Below, piece by piece: positions 52,361-61,411 of a stretch of DNA of 64,000 nt. The stretch's first letter is position 1. Every line of letters starts with the position of its first letter. Position numbers and translations under genes: made by a program. Source of the DNA: Desulfosudis oleivorans (lineage in GTDB: Bacteria > Desulfobacterota > Desulfobacteria > Desulfobacterales > SURF-7); NCBI GenBank assembly GCA_020723325.1, contig DYJD01000013.1:62001-126000 (forward strand), read 5' to 3'. The notes beneath the pieces were generated by a model that made no database searches, was not told the DNA's origin, and saw nothing but the letters and a program-made list of their open reading frames with translations.

Positions 52361-54202
52361 CTATTTCCAGTATCGTTGAACGGTTCTTTCGCTGATTCCC
52401 ATACGTTCCGCTATTTGCTTTTGCGTTAATCCGGATTCCTTTAAATTCTGTATCTCTTTTAAGCGTCTACTGCCTTCAAATTCCCTTCTTGTTGATATGT
52501 TGAAATAATTACGTGCTTCATCAATGCATATGAATTCCTTTGTGTATTCGATTTGGGGATGGGCATTGCATTGAAACGTGATAACTTCCCTTGGTTTGGT
52601 ATATGGCCTGATTCTTCCAACGGCCTGCAAGACAACATCCATTTCGAGTTGATTCAAGGCCATCGGAGCAAGGTAATTGATGTTATAGAAACGATCCTTA
52701 TAGTGTTCGACATGGGCGGTACGACGCAATGGCAAACCCTCGGCACTGATCTTTACCGGAATCTTAAAATCGGTGGCGTATATATCTTGAAGGATGGTGT
52801 CGATTATTTCGGTGTTAATATAGTACCCAGTGAGACAGAAGGCGCAGTCAAAATCCTCGAACTTATTAATGCCAATCACTCCGTAGTTAATGATTGGGAT
52901 AAGGGTAACATCGGATAGTTTGGTTTTTTTGTCCACAGTCTCCACACGATGCCGATCCAACCCAAAATGAGGGAGCCTGTCATTTAGCTCTTTGATGCAT
53001 AACGGGATGAATATTTTCTTGGCGATTAGGAGAACTCGCTTGCCTTGATTAATCCGTTTGATGATAAGCTGGGCGAAGAAATCAAGAATCTGGGTGGAAT
53101 TGTTTTTGAAATAGACACGAGCACCGAGTCTTGAGGCGATGTTGAACCATTTTGTTTCTGGGTGGGTGAAAGTATAATTTTCGAATGGGCTGGCTATATC
53201 TGGAAGGCGGAGGCGGTATCGGATAAATTCGTCATAGCCAGTGCCAGAGAAAACCATCAGATCCGTTTTTATGAAAGGATGGACGGCAAATGAAATATCC
53301 CCACTATCAAGCCTTTCACGCGAGCGGATGGTTGAAAATGGAAAAATTGACAGGTCGTATCCAATATATTTAAATTTAACACCAAACATGAGACTGCCGG
53401 TTTTCTGTATTTTCGCTGCTACCTTGGGTGACATGGAGGGCATTTTTAGCTGCAATGTTCTTAAATCTGACGTTGTGCTTGAGAGGAGATGAGTACAGTT
53501 CTTTTCCCAATTTTTCAGATTGCTGGCTTCTATGGATAGATTTGCAATTACCTGAATGAAACGCTCAATATCTAACCTGTGAATGACCCTGCTGAATGAT
53601 TTCATTAGGAAGTTGTCTTCGTCGATGATGGTCAAGACTGTGGTAGCTTTCGTCCATTTTTTCAATTGCTGTAAAAAGACTGGCGATCTTTCCAGATGCG
53701 CTTGTGTTGCAAAGATAACTCGTGTCCCTTCTAGCTTTTTTCCATACTGATCCGGCCAGAAACAGCTTTGATATTTAGGGCAAGATTTACAAATTTCATT
53801 TCGTCCAAGTAAACCTAAACCTTTCGATTCATATTGTTTCCATTGTTGGTTCAGTAATTTACCGCATTGCTTGACTGGTCTCGGTTTCAACACAACCACC
53901 TTGATATCATCGGGTGGATTCTTGACATAAGCCCGTTCACGGATAATTTTTTTTGTCGGAGCCAGAAGAATAACCAAGTCATATAAAAAATGCGTAGCGA
54001 CGAATTCGATGATCCGGTCAATGGTGTGGCTTTTCCCAACACCGATAGCCCATTTTACAATCATATTGCCCGCGTATTGCTTCAGTAGGGCAAGCAAGGT
54101 GGGGGCCTCCCCCCAAGATTGGCGGAAGGCCCTTAGTTGCGATGGATTAGCAATGCTATGCCGCATCGTCATCCTCTTCGGTTTTGCTGTTACCGATTTC
54201 AT
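52361..54202 (-). CDS. XPD/DinG-like SF2 helicase with FeS-type cysteines and a C-terminal HTH
   Basis: A 613-residue protein. Walker A is WAIGVGKSHT (about 51-60), the DExx box is IIDEDN (192-197), and four cysteines (C113, C138, C141, C147; ICKSCPKYQSC) lie between them, placed as in the 4Fe-4S domain of XPD/DinG helicases. Motif VI is QAVGRIRPY near 550. The last 25 residues form an HTH (TQKQIAERMGISERTVQRYW), which is unusual for this class and could target it to an origin. The exact start is uncertain: Met 1, 11 and 13 all lie in a duplicated segment. Confidence 0.75.
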   Translation of the reverse strand: MKSVTAKPKRMTMRHSIANPSQLRAFRQSWGEAPTLLALLKQYAGNMIVKWAIGVGKSHTIDRIIEFVATHFLYDLVILLAPTKKIIRERAYVKNPPDDIKVVVLKPRPVKQCGKLLNQQWKQYESKGLGLLGRNEICKSCPKYQSCFWPDQYGKKLEGTRVIFATQAHLERSPVFLQQLKKWTKATTVLTIIDEDNFLMKSFSRVIHRLDIERFIQVIANLSIEASNLKNWEKNCTHLLSSTTSDLRTLQLKMPSMSPKVAAKIQKTGSLMFGVKFKYIGYDLSIFPFSTIRSRERLDSGDISFAVHPFIKTDLMVFSGTGYDEFIRYRLRLPDIASPFENYTFTHPETKWFNIASRLGARVYFKNNSTQILDFFAQLIIKRINQGKRVLLIAKKIFIPLCIKELNDRLPHFGLDRHRVETVDKKTKLSDVTLIPIINYGVIGINKFEDFDCAFCLTGYYINTEIIDTILQDIYATDFKIPVKISAEGLPLRRTAHVEHYKDRFYNINYLAPMALNQLEMDVVLQAVGRIRPYTKPREVITFQCNAHPQIEYTKEFICIDEARNYFNISTRREFEGSRRLKEIQNLKESGLTQKQIAERMGISERTVQRYWK

Positions 54203-54330
54203 AACTCTTCAGTCGCAGCAGAACTTGGATTTCATGGATGATGGATTGGCTACGCTGCATCGTCATCCTCTTCAGTTTCGCAGTAACCGATTTCATGTCC
54301 CTTCAGTCGCAGCAGAACTTCGATTTCAGG
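54141..54330. repeat. Two tandem copies of a 90-95-bp segment
   Basis: Copy 1 (about 54141-54237) and copy 2 (about 54240-54330) align nearly end to end, sharing long runs such as GCATCGTCATCCTCTTC and CTTCAGTCGCAGCAGAACTT. Copy 2 is the 3' end of the 225-residue protein gene. Copy 1 has diverged but keeps the same frame and stop; it now overlaps the start of the helicase gene. Confidence 0.8.
54156..54260 (-). CDS. Possible 34-residue acidic-tail peptide made by the duplication
   Basis: Inside copy 1 an ATG at 54260 opens a frame reading IQVLLRLKSYEIG and ending TEEDDDAA, parallel to the C-terminus of the upstream protein (IEVLLRLKGHEIG ... TEEDDDAA). Substitutions fall in the middle while the acidic tail is unchanged. 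No clear ribosome site, so expression is uncertain. Confidence 0.3.
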   Translation of the reverse strand: MQRSQSIIHEIQVLLRLKSYEIGNSKTEEDDDAA

Positions 54331-54927
54331 GATACGGGCCAATTCTTCGTTAGAAAGCCGAGGATAAAAGGATTCGAAGTTAATCTCTCCGTTATCCAGA
54401 TCTTCTTTATACTCGCGTATGGCGTTACGAAGTTTGGAACGAAATTCATTGGTCAGAAACTCCGATTGAACTTCAAAGGTAGTCGGGGTTGGCTTGGAAA
54501 TGTAAACGACAATTCTCCGCTTTTTCTTGTCTAGTTGAAGAATTGGCCGGATTTGAGGAAATAATGCTCCTTTATGATCTGATGAACTAATTGGAACAAG
54601 GCCAATTTTATCCTTGACTACAAGGTATGCAGGAATGACAAATATCTGGGATCTGGGAATGCCTGCAATGTCAAGAACGCATTCACCTTCATCATGATTG
54701 CAGCGTACATAACCCTTGAAGTTGTCTCCATAGTTCAGGTAGTGAGTATCATAAACACCATATTCTCTAGTAAAGAGAACAATAGGGGTTTTTTCCTTTT
54801 TGAAATAAACCAACCCATATTTTTGCGGTGATGGGTTGTGACTAACCTCCATATGTTCGTCTCTATCGAGAATGTCTTTGCCCATCTTGAACGAGGATGT
54901 TGTCGTCTGAGTGTGTTTTTTGGTCAT
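54250..54927 (-). CDS. Unknown 225-residue protein with SSB-like acidic tail
   Basis: I do not recognise the family. The first 150 residues look beta-rich with many aromatic and basic residues (QKYGLVYFKKEKTPIVLF, KKKRRIVVYISKP), as in OB-fold DNA-binding proteins. The C-terminus is helical and ends in the strongly acidic TEEDDDAA. An acidic tail on a beta-rich protein beside a polymerase and a helicase suggests a single-strand-binding protein; this is inference. AAGGAGAAAG precedes the ATG. First gene of the leftward replication arm. Confidence 0.6.
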   Translation of the reverse strand: MTKKHTQTTTSSFKMGKDILDRDEHMEVSHNPSPQKYGLVYFKKEKTPIVLFTREYGVYDTHYLNYGDNFKGYVRCNHDEGECVLDIAGIPRSQIFVIPAYLVVKDKIGLVPISSSDHKGALFPQIRPILQLDKKKRRIVVYISKPTPTTFEVQSEFLTNEFRSKLRNAIREYKEDLDNGEINFESFYPRLSNEELARIPEIEVLLRLKGHEIGYCETEEDDDAA

Positions 54928-55678
54928 TTTCTTTCTCCTTATAATAAGTTAGTAGAAGTAGAGTAGGCCGAATTTTAGACGTACCCCACCGGTTAAGGAT
55001 GTGCATAATCTTCTTGCACATCAGAAAATAGTTAAGCTTTACTTGTTGTTGTGATTAGGTTAGTATGCATATAAGGCATTTGGCATAGTAGTCGGCAACA
55101 ATCATTTATGTATGAGCTTGCTGTTCACATACAATTATTAATTGCTTCCTGTTACGCCAACCTTTTGAATCACCTCCTTATTACCCTATTGTTTCTTTTG
55201 GGGTCTATTCAAATAGCTCAATTCATTTGAATAGGATATTAGCCAATCTGATTTTGCTTACATAAGTTCTTTAATTTATGTTCGCCATACCACCTCCATT
55301 AAATTTGAATTTATTTGAACAACATTGCGTTGTTGATATGGAGTACTCGCATAAAGGATGCCAGATTTATTTTATTAATATTTTCGATGAATTATGCAAT
55401 TTGTTAAAAAAATAAAATCGAATTTTGGACGAAATAGTCCGACGAAAAAATTAAATATTGGATTTTTTTTTAAAAGATAGGATAATTGTATAAGGATCGG
55501 TCAGATTAATGAAAATGATTTTAAATTAGCAATCTGGAAATGTTTATGTTGCAAACAAAAATTTATTGGTTCAAGCTGTAAAAGTTTTTCTTATGAAGGA
55601 TTCACAATTCTTAATAAATTTTCTTAAATTTAAATATGTTTGAATATCAATCAGAAAAAATTAATATTGTGAGGGAAT
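54928..55678. promoter_or_regulatory. 750-bp AT-rich gap between divergent arms: candidate origin/control region
   Basis: No gene on either strand. It separates the leftward acidic-tail/helicase/polymerase genes from the rightward regulator/primase genes. It holds a perfect inverted repeat (55205-55234) and further ATTTGAA half-sites near 55303, 55311 and 55637. The right part is very AT-rich. GAGGG lies just before the AAA+ start at 55679. Confidence 0.45.
55205..55234. promoter_or_regulatory. Perfect inverted repeat CTATTCAAAT / ATTTGAATAG
   Basis: Ten-base arms with a 10-base spacer. The ATTTGAA half-site recurs downstream in the same gap, which suggests repeated binding sites for one protein of the element. 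Confidence 0.55.
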
Positions 55679-57304
55679 ATGAAACCAGCATTGCTATCAA
55701 AAGAGGATATAGAAAAGTTTTCTTGGATTCTATCTGATGAACCTATAGAGGTTGAAAAAAGTCTGGTAAAATATCACTTTAAATATTTAACTTCTAGTTA
55801 TGAAATACTAAATTTTGATCTTGATAGTTTATATATTAAAAAAGGACAAGTTCATGTTTCTGAAGTATTTATCGAACTACTAGATTATTTGACGAATATT
55901 ACTGATGATGAAAAAGAAGCTGAAAAATATGTAAGAAAACAAATAAAATATGTAGAATATCAGTTAGATAGATTAAATAAAAAATTTATGAGAGCTAATA
56001 CACTTATTTATACTGGTCCTATATCGGTTTATTATTTAAAACTTATAATGTGGTATCGAGAAATTAATGATAATTTCTCATTAGCTAAAACTTATCAAAG
56101 GTACATTCAGTTTTATTATGAATGTACATATAATGAGCCAGATATATTTAATGATGATTTTGATGAACTTTTCCCAGAAGAACTACAGAATTTACTATCG
56201 GATAATAATTTCCAAGTTTTTATCTACAGTCCGCAATTGATGGATTGTATTACTAAAGCAATGGTTTATGCCGATGATTCTGAGCCAGTGCTGATATATG
56301 GCGAAACGGGCACTGGAAAAGAACTTATCGCAAAAATTATTCATTATTTTAGTAAAAGATTTGATAATAATTTTAAGGCCATAAATTGTACTGCTATTTC
56401 TGAAACATTATTTGAATCAGAAATATTTGGGGTTATATCAGGGGCAGCTACAGACGTAAAAACAAGGTTAGGAGCATTTTTAAGTGCATGTGGAAATGCG
56501 AATGTTTTAAACAAAAAAGGATATAGAATCGAGTCAGATGGTAAAGAAAGAAAAATAAAATTTTTTGAAGATGGAAAGGAGATTCCATATCATAAAAGAC
56601 CAGATCCTAAATATTTAAAAAAAATTAGTGGCACTTTGTTTCTTGATGAAATTAATTCAATACCAAATTCATTTCAGGCAAAATTACTAAGAGTAATTCA
56701 AGAAAATGAGTTACAAGTAATTGGGGAAGATATAACGAGACCTTTTAGTGTCAAAATAATTTGTGCAATTAATCGAAAAATTGAAGATATTAATGCAGAT
56801 CATGAAAAATTTAGAAAAGATCTCTATTATAGAATTAACAAGGGATATATTGAATTACCCCCTTTAAGAGATTTATTAGAGGAATTCCCATTAATAGTAA
56901 AGTATAAGCTGAATCAAATTTCAGATGAAATAAATAGTGGGAAAAAAATACGCATAGATAATAAGGCAATAAAAAAGCTTCAAAGATACTCTTGGCCTGG
57001 AAATTTTAGGGAACTTGAAAATGTATTATACAGATCTGCAAAAGCTGTGTCTATAGAAAACAGAACTGTAATCGTTTATAATGACATTGAAGAGCTTGAT
57101 CAAATTACTCAAGAAAAAATTATCAATATTGATGATAAATTTCTAAACAAAAGTTATGATGAAGTAGAAAAAGAGTATATGGAATATTTATTTGGTAAGG
57201 CAAATGGAAATATTTCGAAAGTTGTCCGTTTAGGAAGATTTAAAAATAAGAGTCCAGTGTACAGGATTCTACGAAAGCATTCAATAATACCACCAAAAAA
57301 ATGA
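55679..57304 (+). CDS. Sigma-54-type AAA+ regulator lacking the GAFTGA loop
   Basis: A 541-residue protein. An all-helical N-terminal region of about 190 residues is unlike known receiver, GAF or PAS domains. The AAA+ domain has Walker A GETGTGKE (208-215), Walker B GTLFLDEIN (318-326) and the arginine-finger block FRKDLYYRIN (378-387). Where bacterial enhancer-binding proteins have GAFTGA, this one reads ISGAATDV (253-260), followed by an insert of about 45 residues (270-315). A Fis-like HTH ends the protein. Because GAFTGA makes the contact with sigma-54, this protein is probably not a normal sigma-54 activator. Codons are very AT-rich compared with the chromosome. Confidence 0.85.
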   Translation: MKPALLSKEDIEKFSWILSDEPIEVEKSLVKYHFKYLTSSYEILNFDLDSLYIKKGQVHVSEVFIELLDYLTNITDDEKEAEKYVRKQIKYVEYQLDRLNKKFMRANTLIYTGPISVYYLKLIMWYREINDNFSLAKTYQRYIQFYYECTYNEPDIFNDDFDELFPEELQNLLSDNNFQVFIYSPQLMDCITKAMVYADDSEPVLIYGETGTGKELIAKIIHYFSKRFDNNFKAINCTAISETLFESEIFGVISGAATDVKTRLGAFLSACGNANVLNKKGYRIESDGKERKIKFFEDGKEIPYHKRPDPKYLKKISGTLFLDEINSIPNSFQAKLLRVIQENELQVIGEDITRPFSVKIICAINRKIEDINADHEKFRKDLYYRINKGYIELPPLRDLLEEFPLIVKYKLNQISDEINSGKKIRIDNKAIKKLQRYSWPGNFRELENVLYRSAKAVSIENRTVIVYNDIEELDQITQEKIINIDDKFLNKSYDEVEKEYMEYLFGKANGNISKVVRLGRFKNKSPVYRILRKHSIIPPKK

Positions 57305-57607
57305 ATTGATGCAACAGCATTTTATTGCTTTATTCACTTTACTTATCAAATACAAGATATATGTTTTCATATAAACTCCAATAAATATTTACCGCACTTC
57401 TATTTAAATAATTACTTTTCAAGCAATTAGGTATCAATTTCTAAACGTTTTTGCCTCATTACCCCTATTACGCCCTTAAACGTACCTCTAAGGCCGATAT
57501 AAGCAACTAAAAATAATTAAATTTTCATCATTTTTACGGGTACCAACCTTGTAAATAAATATTGATGGAATTCTTATTATCAACATTTATACAAGGAGGA
57601 CAGTAAA
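57305..57607. other. 300-base AT-rich gap before the primase-helicase gene
   Basis: No gene. AAGGAGGACAG lies directly before the start at 57608. A short C-rich stretch (57460-57490) interrupts otherwise AT-rich DNA. No clear promoter could be assigned. Confidence 0.4.
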
Positions 57608-60600
57608 ATGAAAATTACCGAAATGATCACTGCATTATGGAACAAAGAAAATCCAAAGGCAACTTACGCAACAGAAATTGAGAGGAAAACGCATCATTTT
57701 GAAACACTAATCGAATGTGCCGAATTTATCAGATCTCACAATGTACTTACTTACGCTCAAAGGGATAACAAGAAGGCACCAAAAAACAAAGAAACAGGCG
57801 ATAAGCTCTACATCGGTAGTCATATGCTTCAAATTGATCTTGATACGGATATGGATTACGAGGATTTAGCACAACGATTCATTAAACATAAATTTAAAGG
57901 ATTTTTCTTTGCTACAACTGCTCTATATGAGAGGCGAGAGCGAAGAGCAAGAATTTTCATTGTAACAAAAGATATCATTCCGCTCGATTACCAGACTAAA
58001 TTTTATGCCCAACAAGTATTAGTGAAAATGGGATACGGAAATGAAGTTATAAAGAAAATTGATGGCCATGCTTACAATACTTCCGCATATTTCGCTAAAG
58101 TATGGGACAAAGTTGACGGGAAATGGGTTGTTCCAGATAATTATGACAAATACGGCAAATCGCTTTATGTCTTTGATGATGGAGATCCTTTTGAATGGAC
58201 ATCGCAATCAGAATACCAAATCAAAATTGCAAAAACTAAAAATAAACATAAAAAGTCTACTATCCGGAATGCTGCTCAATACGGCAAATTAGGTGATTTG
58301 GCAGTTGAAATGTTATCATATAAACATGTCGAATCAACTACAGCACGAGATAACGGCACTGTTTCGCTCACTTTCCATAATATTAAAGAACGGACAAAAG
58401 GCGGCTATTTTATCAATCCCACTTCGAATCCTTGGCTTTTATCTCATCCAAACCATGAAAAAACCGTTAAATATATGAACAAGATCTTAGGTAAAAAGGA
58501 CTTCGCTTGCTATAGAAAATTCATAAAAAAATTCGATAAAGAGAATCCATTAACAGAGCGGCAAAAACCAGATCTCGTATTGCCGGAAGGACAACAATAT
58601 CTTAATCCCGGAATATTTGACCACCCCCACCCCTTTATAGTCATAGAGAGCGGCACAAACACAGGCAAAACTACCCAAATCGCGGAATACTTAAAAAACA
58701 ATTCTGATACTGTTTTGATCATAAGCGTTAACAGGACACAGGCAATTTTGACCTATAATTATCTCCAACAAAGAGATATAGATTTTGAAAAGTACATACA
58801 GCATATCGGTGAACCAGGCGCAAGATTAACCAGGGACGGGTATGTTGAATCCAAATACGTCCAAGATGCTCGAAAAGGCATTGCTCCCGACCGCCTTATC
58901 TGCAACATTCTCAGCCTTCATCACCTGTTCCAAAAACGTAAATTGATCAAAACATACCAAAGCATCATTATAGACGAAATCACCACCCTCCCTTCATCCG
59001 CCATCAATACAGTCGATTTAGTAATGGAACACGAAAACCGATTCTATGACGACCTCTACGTTTTGGGCCTATTATTGCGAAAAGCCGAAAAGATCATTGT
59101 AACGGACGGCTTTGTCTCAAATTCAGTCATTAAGGCAATTTCAAAAATATCAAAAAAGCGCCCATTCTTCATCAAAAACCCTTATCAAACAAAGAAAAGG
59201 GTGGATATTTTTGTTTCAGACAGTCGCACCCAACCCAATTTCCAGAACCCAAACGACGTCACCTGCAAACAATTCATGACATTATTAAACAAAGATCTAT
59301 CAGTCCCAATACCAGAAGGCAGACTGATCCCTATTGCTTGTTCCCTAAAAGATCAAGCCGAACAACTAAAAAGCTACATAAATATAAACTATCCAGATAA
59401 AAAGGTCTTAATCATAACGGCAGACATCGAAAAAGAAGACAATAAAAGCATCGTAGAATTAACAACTAACCTCACCCACCACCTAAAAAGAGACAAAATC
59501 GACGTTCTTATCTATTCCCCTACCATTATCACGGCCATAGATATCCCTGAAGCTAAAGGTATGAATGTTTACCACATAATGAACGAAAACGGCCTCACTT
59601 CCCACTCCCACTACCAAATGACGATGCGGGGAAGAAACGCAAATAGATACAGAGTCCTAATCCCCAAATTGCTCTTCACCAAAAAGCCATCATCCCCCCC
59701 AGAAGAACAAATACAATCAGGTCTTTTCAATATATACGAAACCCTCAAATTCCGCGGTACCAATCCCCATGATCTAGTACATTATTGCATTAAAAAAGAA
59801 AACCTCGCTATGGGTTCAGCACTCCTTTGGCTTTGGTTAAATAAACTAGACAAAAGCACTCTCCCTAGACGTACTTTCAAAAACTCGCTAAAAAACCACA
59901 CCCTAATCCCCAATCTACTCCCATCCCTCAATATACCAGTCTTAAACACAGCCATACAACTCGAATTGGCTTTTATCGACTACAGAAATTACGACAGACA
60001 ACACAGTACAGCCCAACAATATATCAACATACTCAATTACGAAGGATGCAAGGTCACAGTTAGAGAGGACATAACCCAAAAACAATACAAATACGAAAAA
60101 TCAGATTACTCCAAACAATATAAACACAAAATTAGAAAAATCCTAAATTACAAAGGCAAATTGAATGGTAATTCCCAAAATTACCTCAACAATTACCAAA
60201 AACAACTATCAACAAGCCAACGTATCATCCACACATACAAAACTAAATACAAACATGCCCCAACCAAAACCAAGACTACAGTGAAAGTCTTAAGATCTAT
60301 ATTCAAACTGTACGGATTCACATTCACAACACCCAAACACATATTAACACGGGAGCAATGCATAGAAATTTACGAAACTCTATCAAACCAACTATTAGAA
60401 CTAGAAAAAAATATCAGTACCCTCTTTCCTCCTTATATAACTTCCAATAATGTTAAATTCAGAAGGGTATTTAAACTGCTTTCTTTGTTCTTTATTGTCA
60501 AAAATCACCAGAAATCACTTAAAATAAATATAAACATGAAATTATTAAGAAGTATCAGAAAACCTAGGAAAGTCCATTTAGATGCTTTATACATGATTAA

Positions 60601-60616
60601 CCATAGAAAATTGTAA
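57608..60616 (+). CDS. Primase-like / UL9-like helicase fusion (putative replication initiator)
   Basis: A 1002-residue protein. Residues about 40-170 resemble an archaeo-eukaryotic primase core: MLQIDLDTD (D77, D79), FFFATTALYERRERRARIFIV and IDGHAYNTSAYF. From about 340 to 700 it is an SF2 helicase like herpesvirus origin-binding protein UL9: ESGTNTGKT (347-355), IIIDEI (453-458), IIVTDGF, a SPTIITAIDI motif and QMTMRGRNANRY. The C-terminal 250 residues are Lys/Asn/Tyr-rich and unrecognised. The combination suggests origin opening and priming by one protein. The primase assignment is weaker than the helicase. The start has a strong AAGGAGG. Confidence 0.75.
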   Translation: MKITEMITALWNKENPKATYATEIERKTHHFETLIECAEFIRSHNVLTYAQRDNKKAPKNKETGDKLYIGSHMLQIDLDTDMDYEDLAQRFIKHKFKGFFFATTALYERRERRARIFIVTKDIIPLDYQTKFYAQQVLVKMGYGNEVIKKIDGHAYNTSAYFAKVWDKVDGKWVVPDNYDKYGKSLYVFDDGDPFEWTSQSEYQIKIAKTKNKHKKSTIRNAAQYGKLGDLAVEMLSYKHVESTTARDNGTVSLTFHNIKERTKGGYFINPTSNPWLLSHPNHEKTVKYMNKILGKKDFACYRKFIKKFDKENPLTERQKPDLVLPEGQQYLNPGIFDHPHPFIVIESGTNTGKTTQIAEYLKNNSDTVLIISVNRTQAILTYNYLQQRDIDFEKYIQHIGEPGARLTRDGYVESKYVQDARKGIAPDRLICNILSLHHLFQKRKLIKTYQSIIIDEITTLPSSAINTVDLVMEHENRFYDDLYVLGLLLRKAEKIIVTDGFVSNSVIKAISKISKKRPFFIKNPYQTKKRVDIFVSDSRTQPNFQNPNDVTCKQFMTLLNKDLSVPIPEGRLIPIACSLKDQAEQLKSYININYPDKKVLIITADIEKEDNKSIVELTTNLTHHLKRDKIDVLIYSPTIITAIDIPEAKGMNVYHIMNENGLTSHSHYQMTMRGRNANRYRVLIPKLLFTKKPSSPPEEQIQSGLFNIYETLKFRGTNPHDLVHYCIKKENLAMGSALLWLWLNKLDKSTLPRRTFKNSLKNHTLIPNLLPSLNIPVLNTAIQLELAFIDYRNYDRQHSTAQQYINILNYEGCKVTVREDITQKQYKYEKSDYSKQYKHKIRKILNYKGKLNGNSQNYLNNYQKQLSTSQRIIHTYKTKYKHAPTKTKTTVKVLRSIFKLYGFTFTTPKHILTREQCIEIYETLSNQLLELEKNISTLFPPYITSNNVKFRRVFKLLSLFFIVKNHQKSLKININMKLLRSIRKPRKVHLDALYMINHRKL

Positions 60617-60624
60617 GGTAAATA

Positions 60625-60698
60625 GAAAAAGGGATAAATGCTTATGTGTCTTTAAAGCAGGGTGGGATATTGGGTTTATTGGCTTTATCCCTTTTTTC
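60625..60698 (+). terminator. Stem with T-run after the primase-helicase gene
   Basis: GAAAAAGGGATAAA pairs with TTTATCCC plus T-run at 60684-60698 across a 45-base loop. The long loop makes it an unusual terminator. Confidence 0.45.
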
Positions 60699-60992
60699 TT
60701 AAGCTAAATAATCGGTAAACATAATGGAAGTCTAGATTATTGGCTTTATGTAATCTGTGTAAAAAATGGGTATATATATAATCTTTTTTACACAAACTCC
60801 CTTTCTAGAACTAGTACCCCAAAGGAAAAGGGAGAAAGCTAAAAGGGATAAGGGGGTAAGGGTAAAAAAAGAGAGACGAAGGGTACTACAGATAACATAC
60901 TTCCAACCAATTAAGCACACAGAAATTGAAAGCAAATATGTATGGAAGTTTCAGATCCCACAACAATATTCAGAAAAAGCAAAACACCAATA
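60699..60992. other. Gap without a supported gene
   Basis: AT-rich DNA; the open frames here are short and compositionally biased. No motif recognised. Confidence 0.4.
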
Positions 60993-61277
60993 TCAGAACA
61001 TAAAAGCTAAATTTCTATACTTTATATTCATGTTACAATTATAACACCTAATTTTCCTTCTAACCAAAAAATATGTAACAATCCCGCCAGTAACAAAAAT
61101 ATCTAAAACTACGCCAATCACAATCAAAGGGAAAAGCAATATCAAAATGGAAGTCTTCGGCCATGAAAACTGACTATTAACATTCTCATGGTTCCCGCAT
61201 TTGGGACATTTGGCTATTTTACATTTGTGGCAATAATTCGCACTGTATATTATCTTGTGGCATTCAGGACAAATCAT
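60993..61277 (-). CDS. Small zinc-ribbon membrane protein
   Basis: A 94-residue protein: an N-terminal double zinc ribbon (CPEC, CHKCK, CPKC), one or two hydrophobic helices (SILILLFPLIVIGVVLDIF and following), then CYNC near the C-terminus. The layout is LITAF-like: metal-binding ends on the same side of a membrane hairpin. No strong ribosome site. Function unknown. Confidence 0.6.
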   Translation of the reverse strand: MICPECHKIIYSANYCHKCKIAKCPKCGNHENVNSQFSWPKTSILILLFPLIVIGVVLDIFVTGGIVTYFLVRRKIRCYNCNMNIKYRNLAFMF

Positions 61278-61411
61278 TTCGGGTACGTTGAAACTATGTT
61301 ATTGTCTGTGTATCTATAACGAGTTCCCTTCAAATATCCCGGTAAGATGAGAGACGAAATATGTTCTACCTGTATTAATGAGATTGTCCGCTAAAATCCT
61401 CGGTAAATTTA

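Larger units (their letters stand above)
48781..61300. mobile_element. Integrative element with its own replication genes (core; right end not found)
   Basis: Everything after tRNA-Asp differs from the core: low GC, long AT-rich gaps, integrase and excisionase-like gene at the tRNA end, and a two-armed replication module (polymerase, FeS helicase and acidic-tail protein leftward; AAA+ regulator and primase-helicase rightward). No phage structural, packaging, relaxase or conjugation gene is present. The end given here is only the end of the clearly linked core; the element may continue past 64000. Confidence 0.6.

Noticed and set aside
55075-55105. Possible sigma-54 promoter (TTGGCAT near 55081) before the AAA+ gene
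   Set aside because: The GG to GC spacing is one base too long and it lies almost 600 bases from the gene.
60766-61044. Lys-rich plus-strand frame of 92 codons
   Set aside because: It overlaps the zinc-ribbon gene end, has no ribosome site, and its composition reflects AT-rich noncoding DNA.
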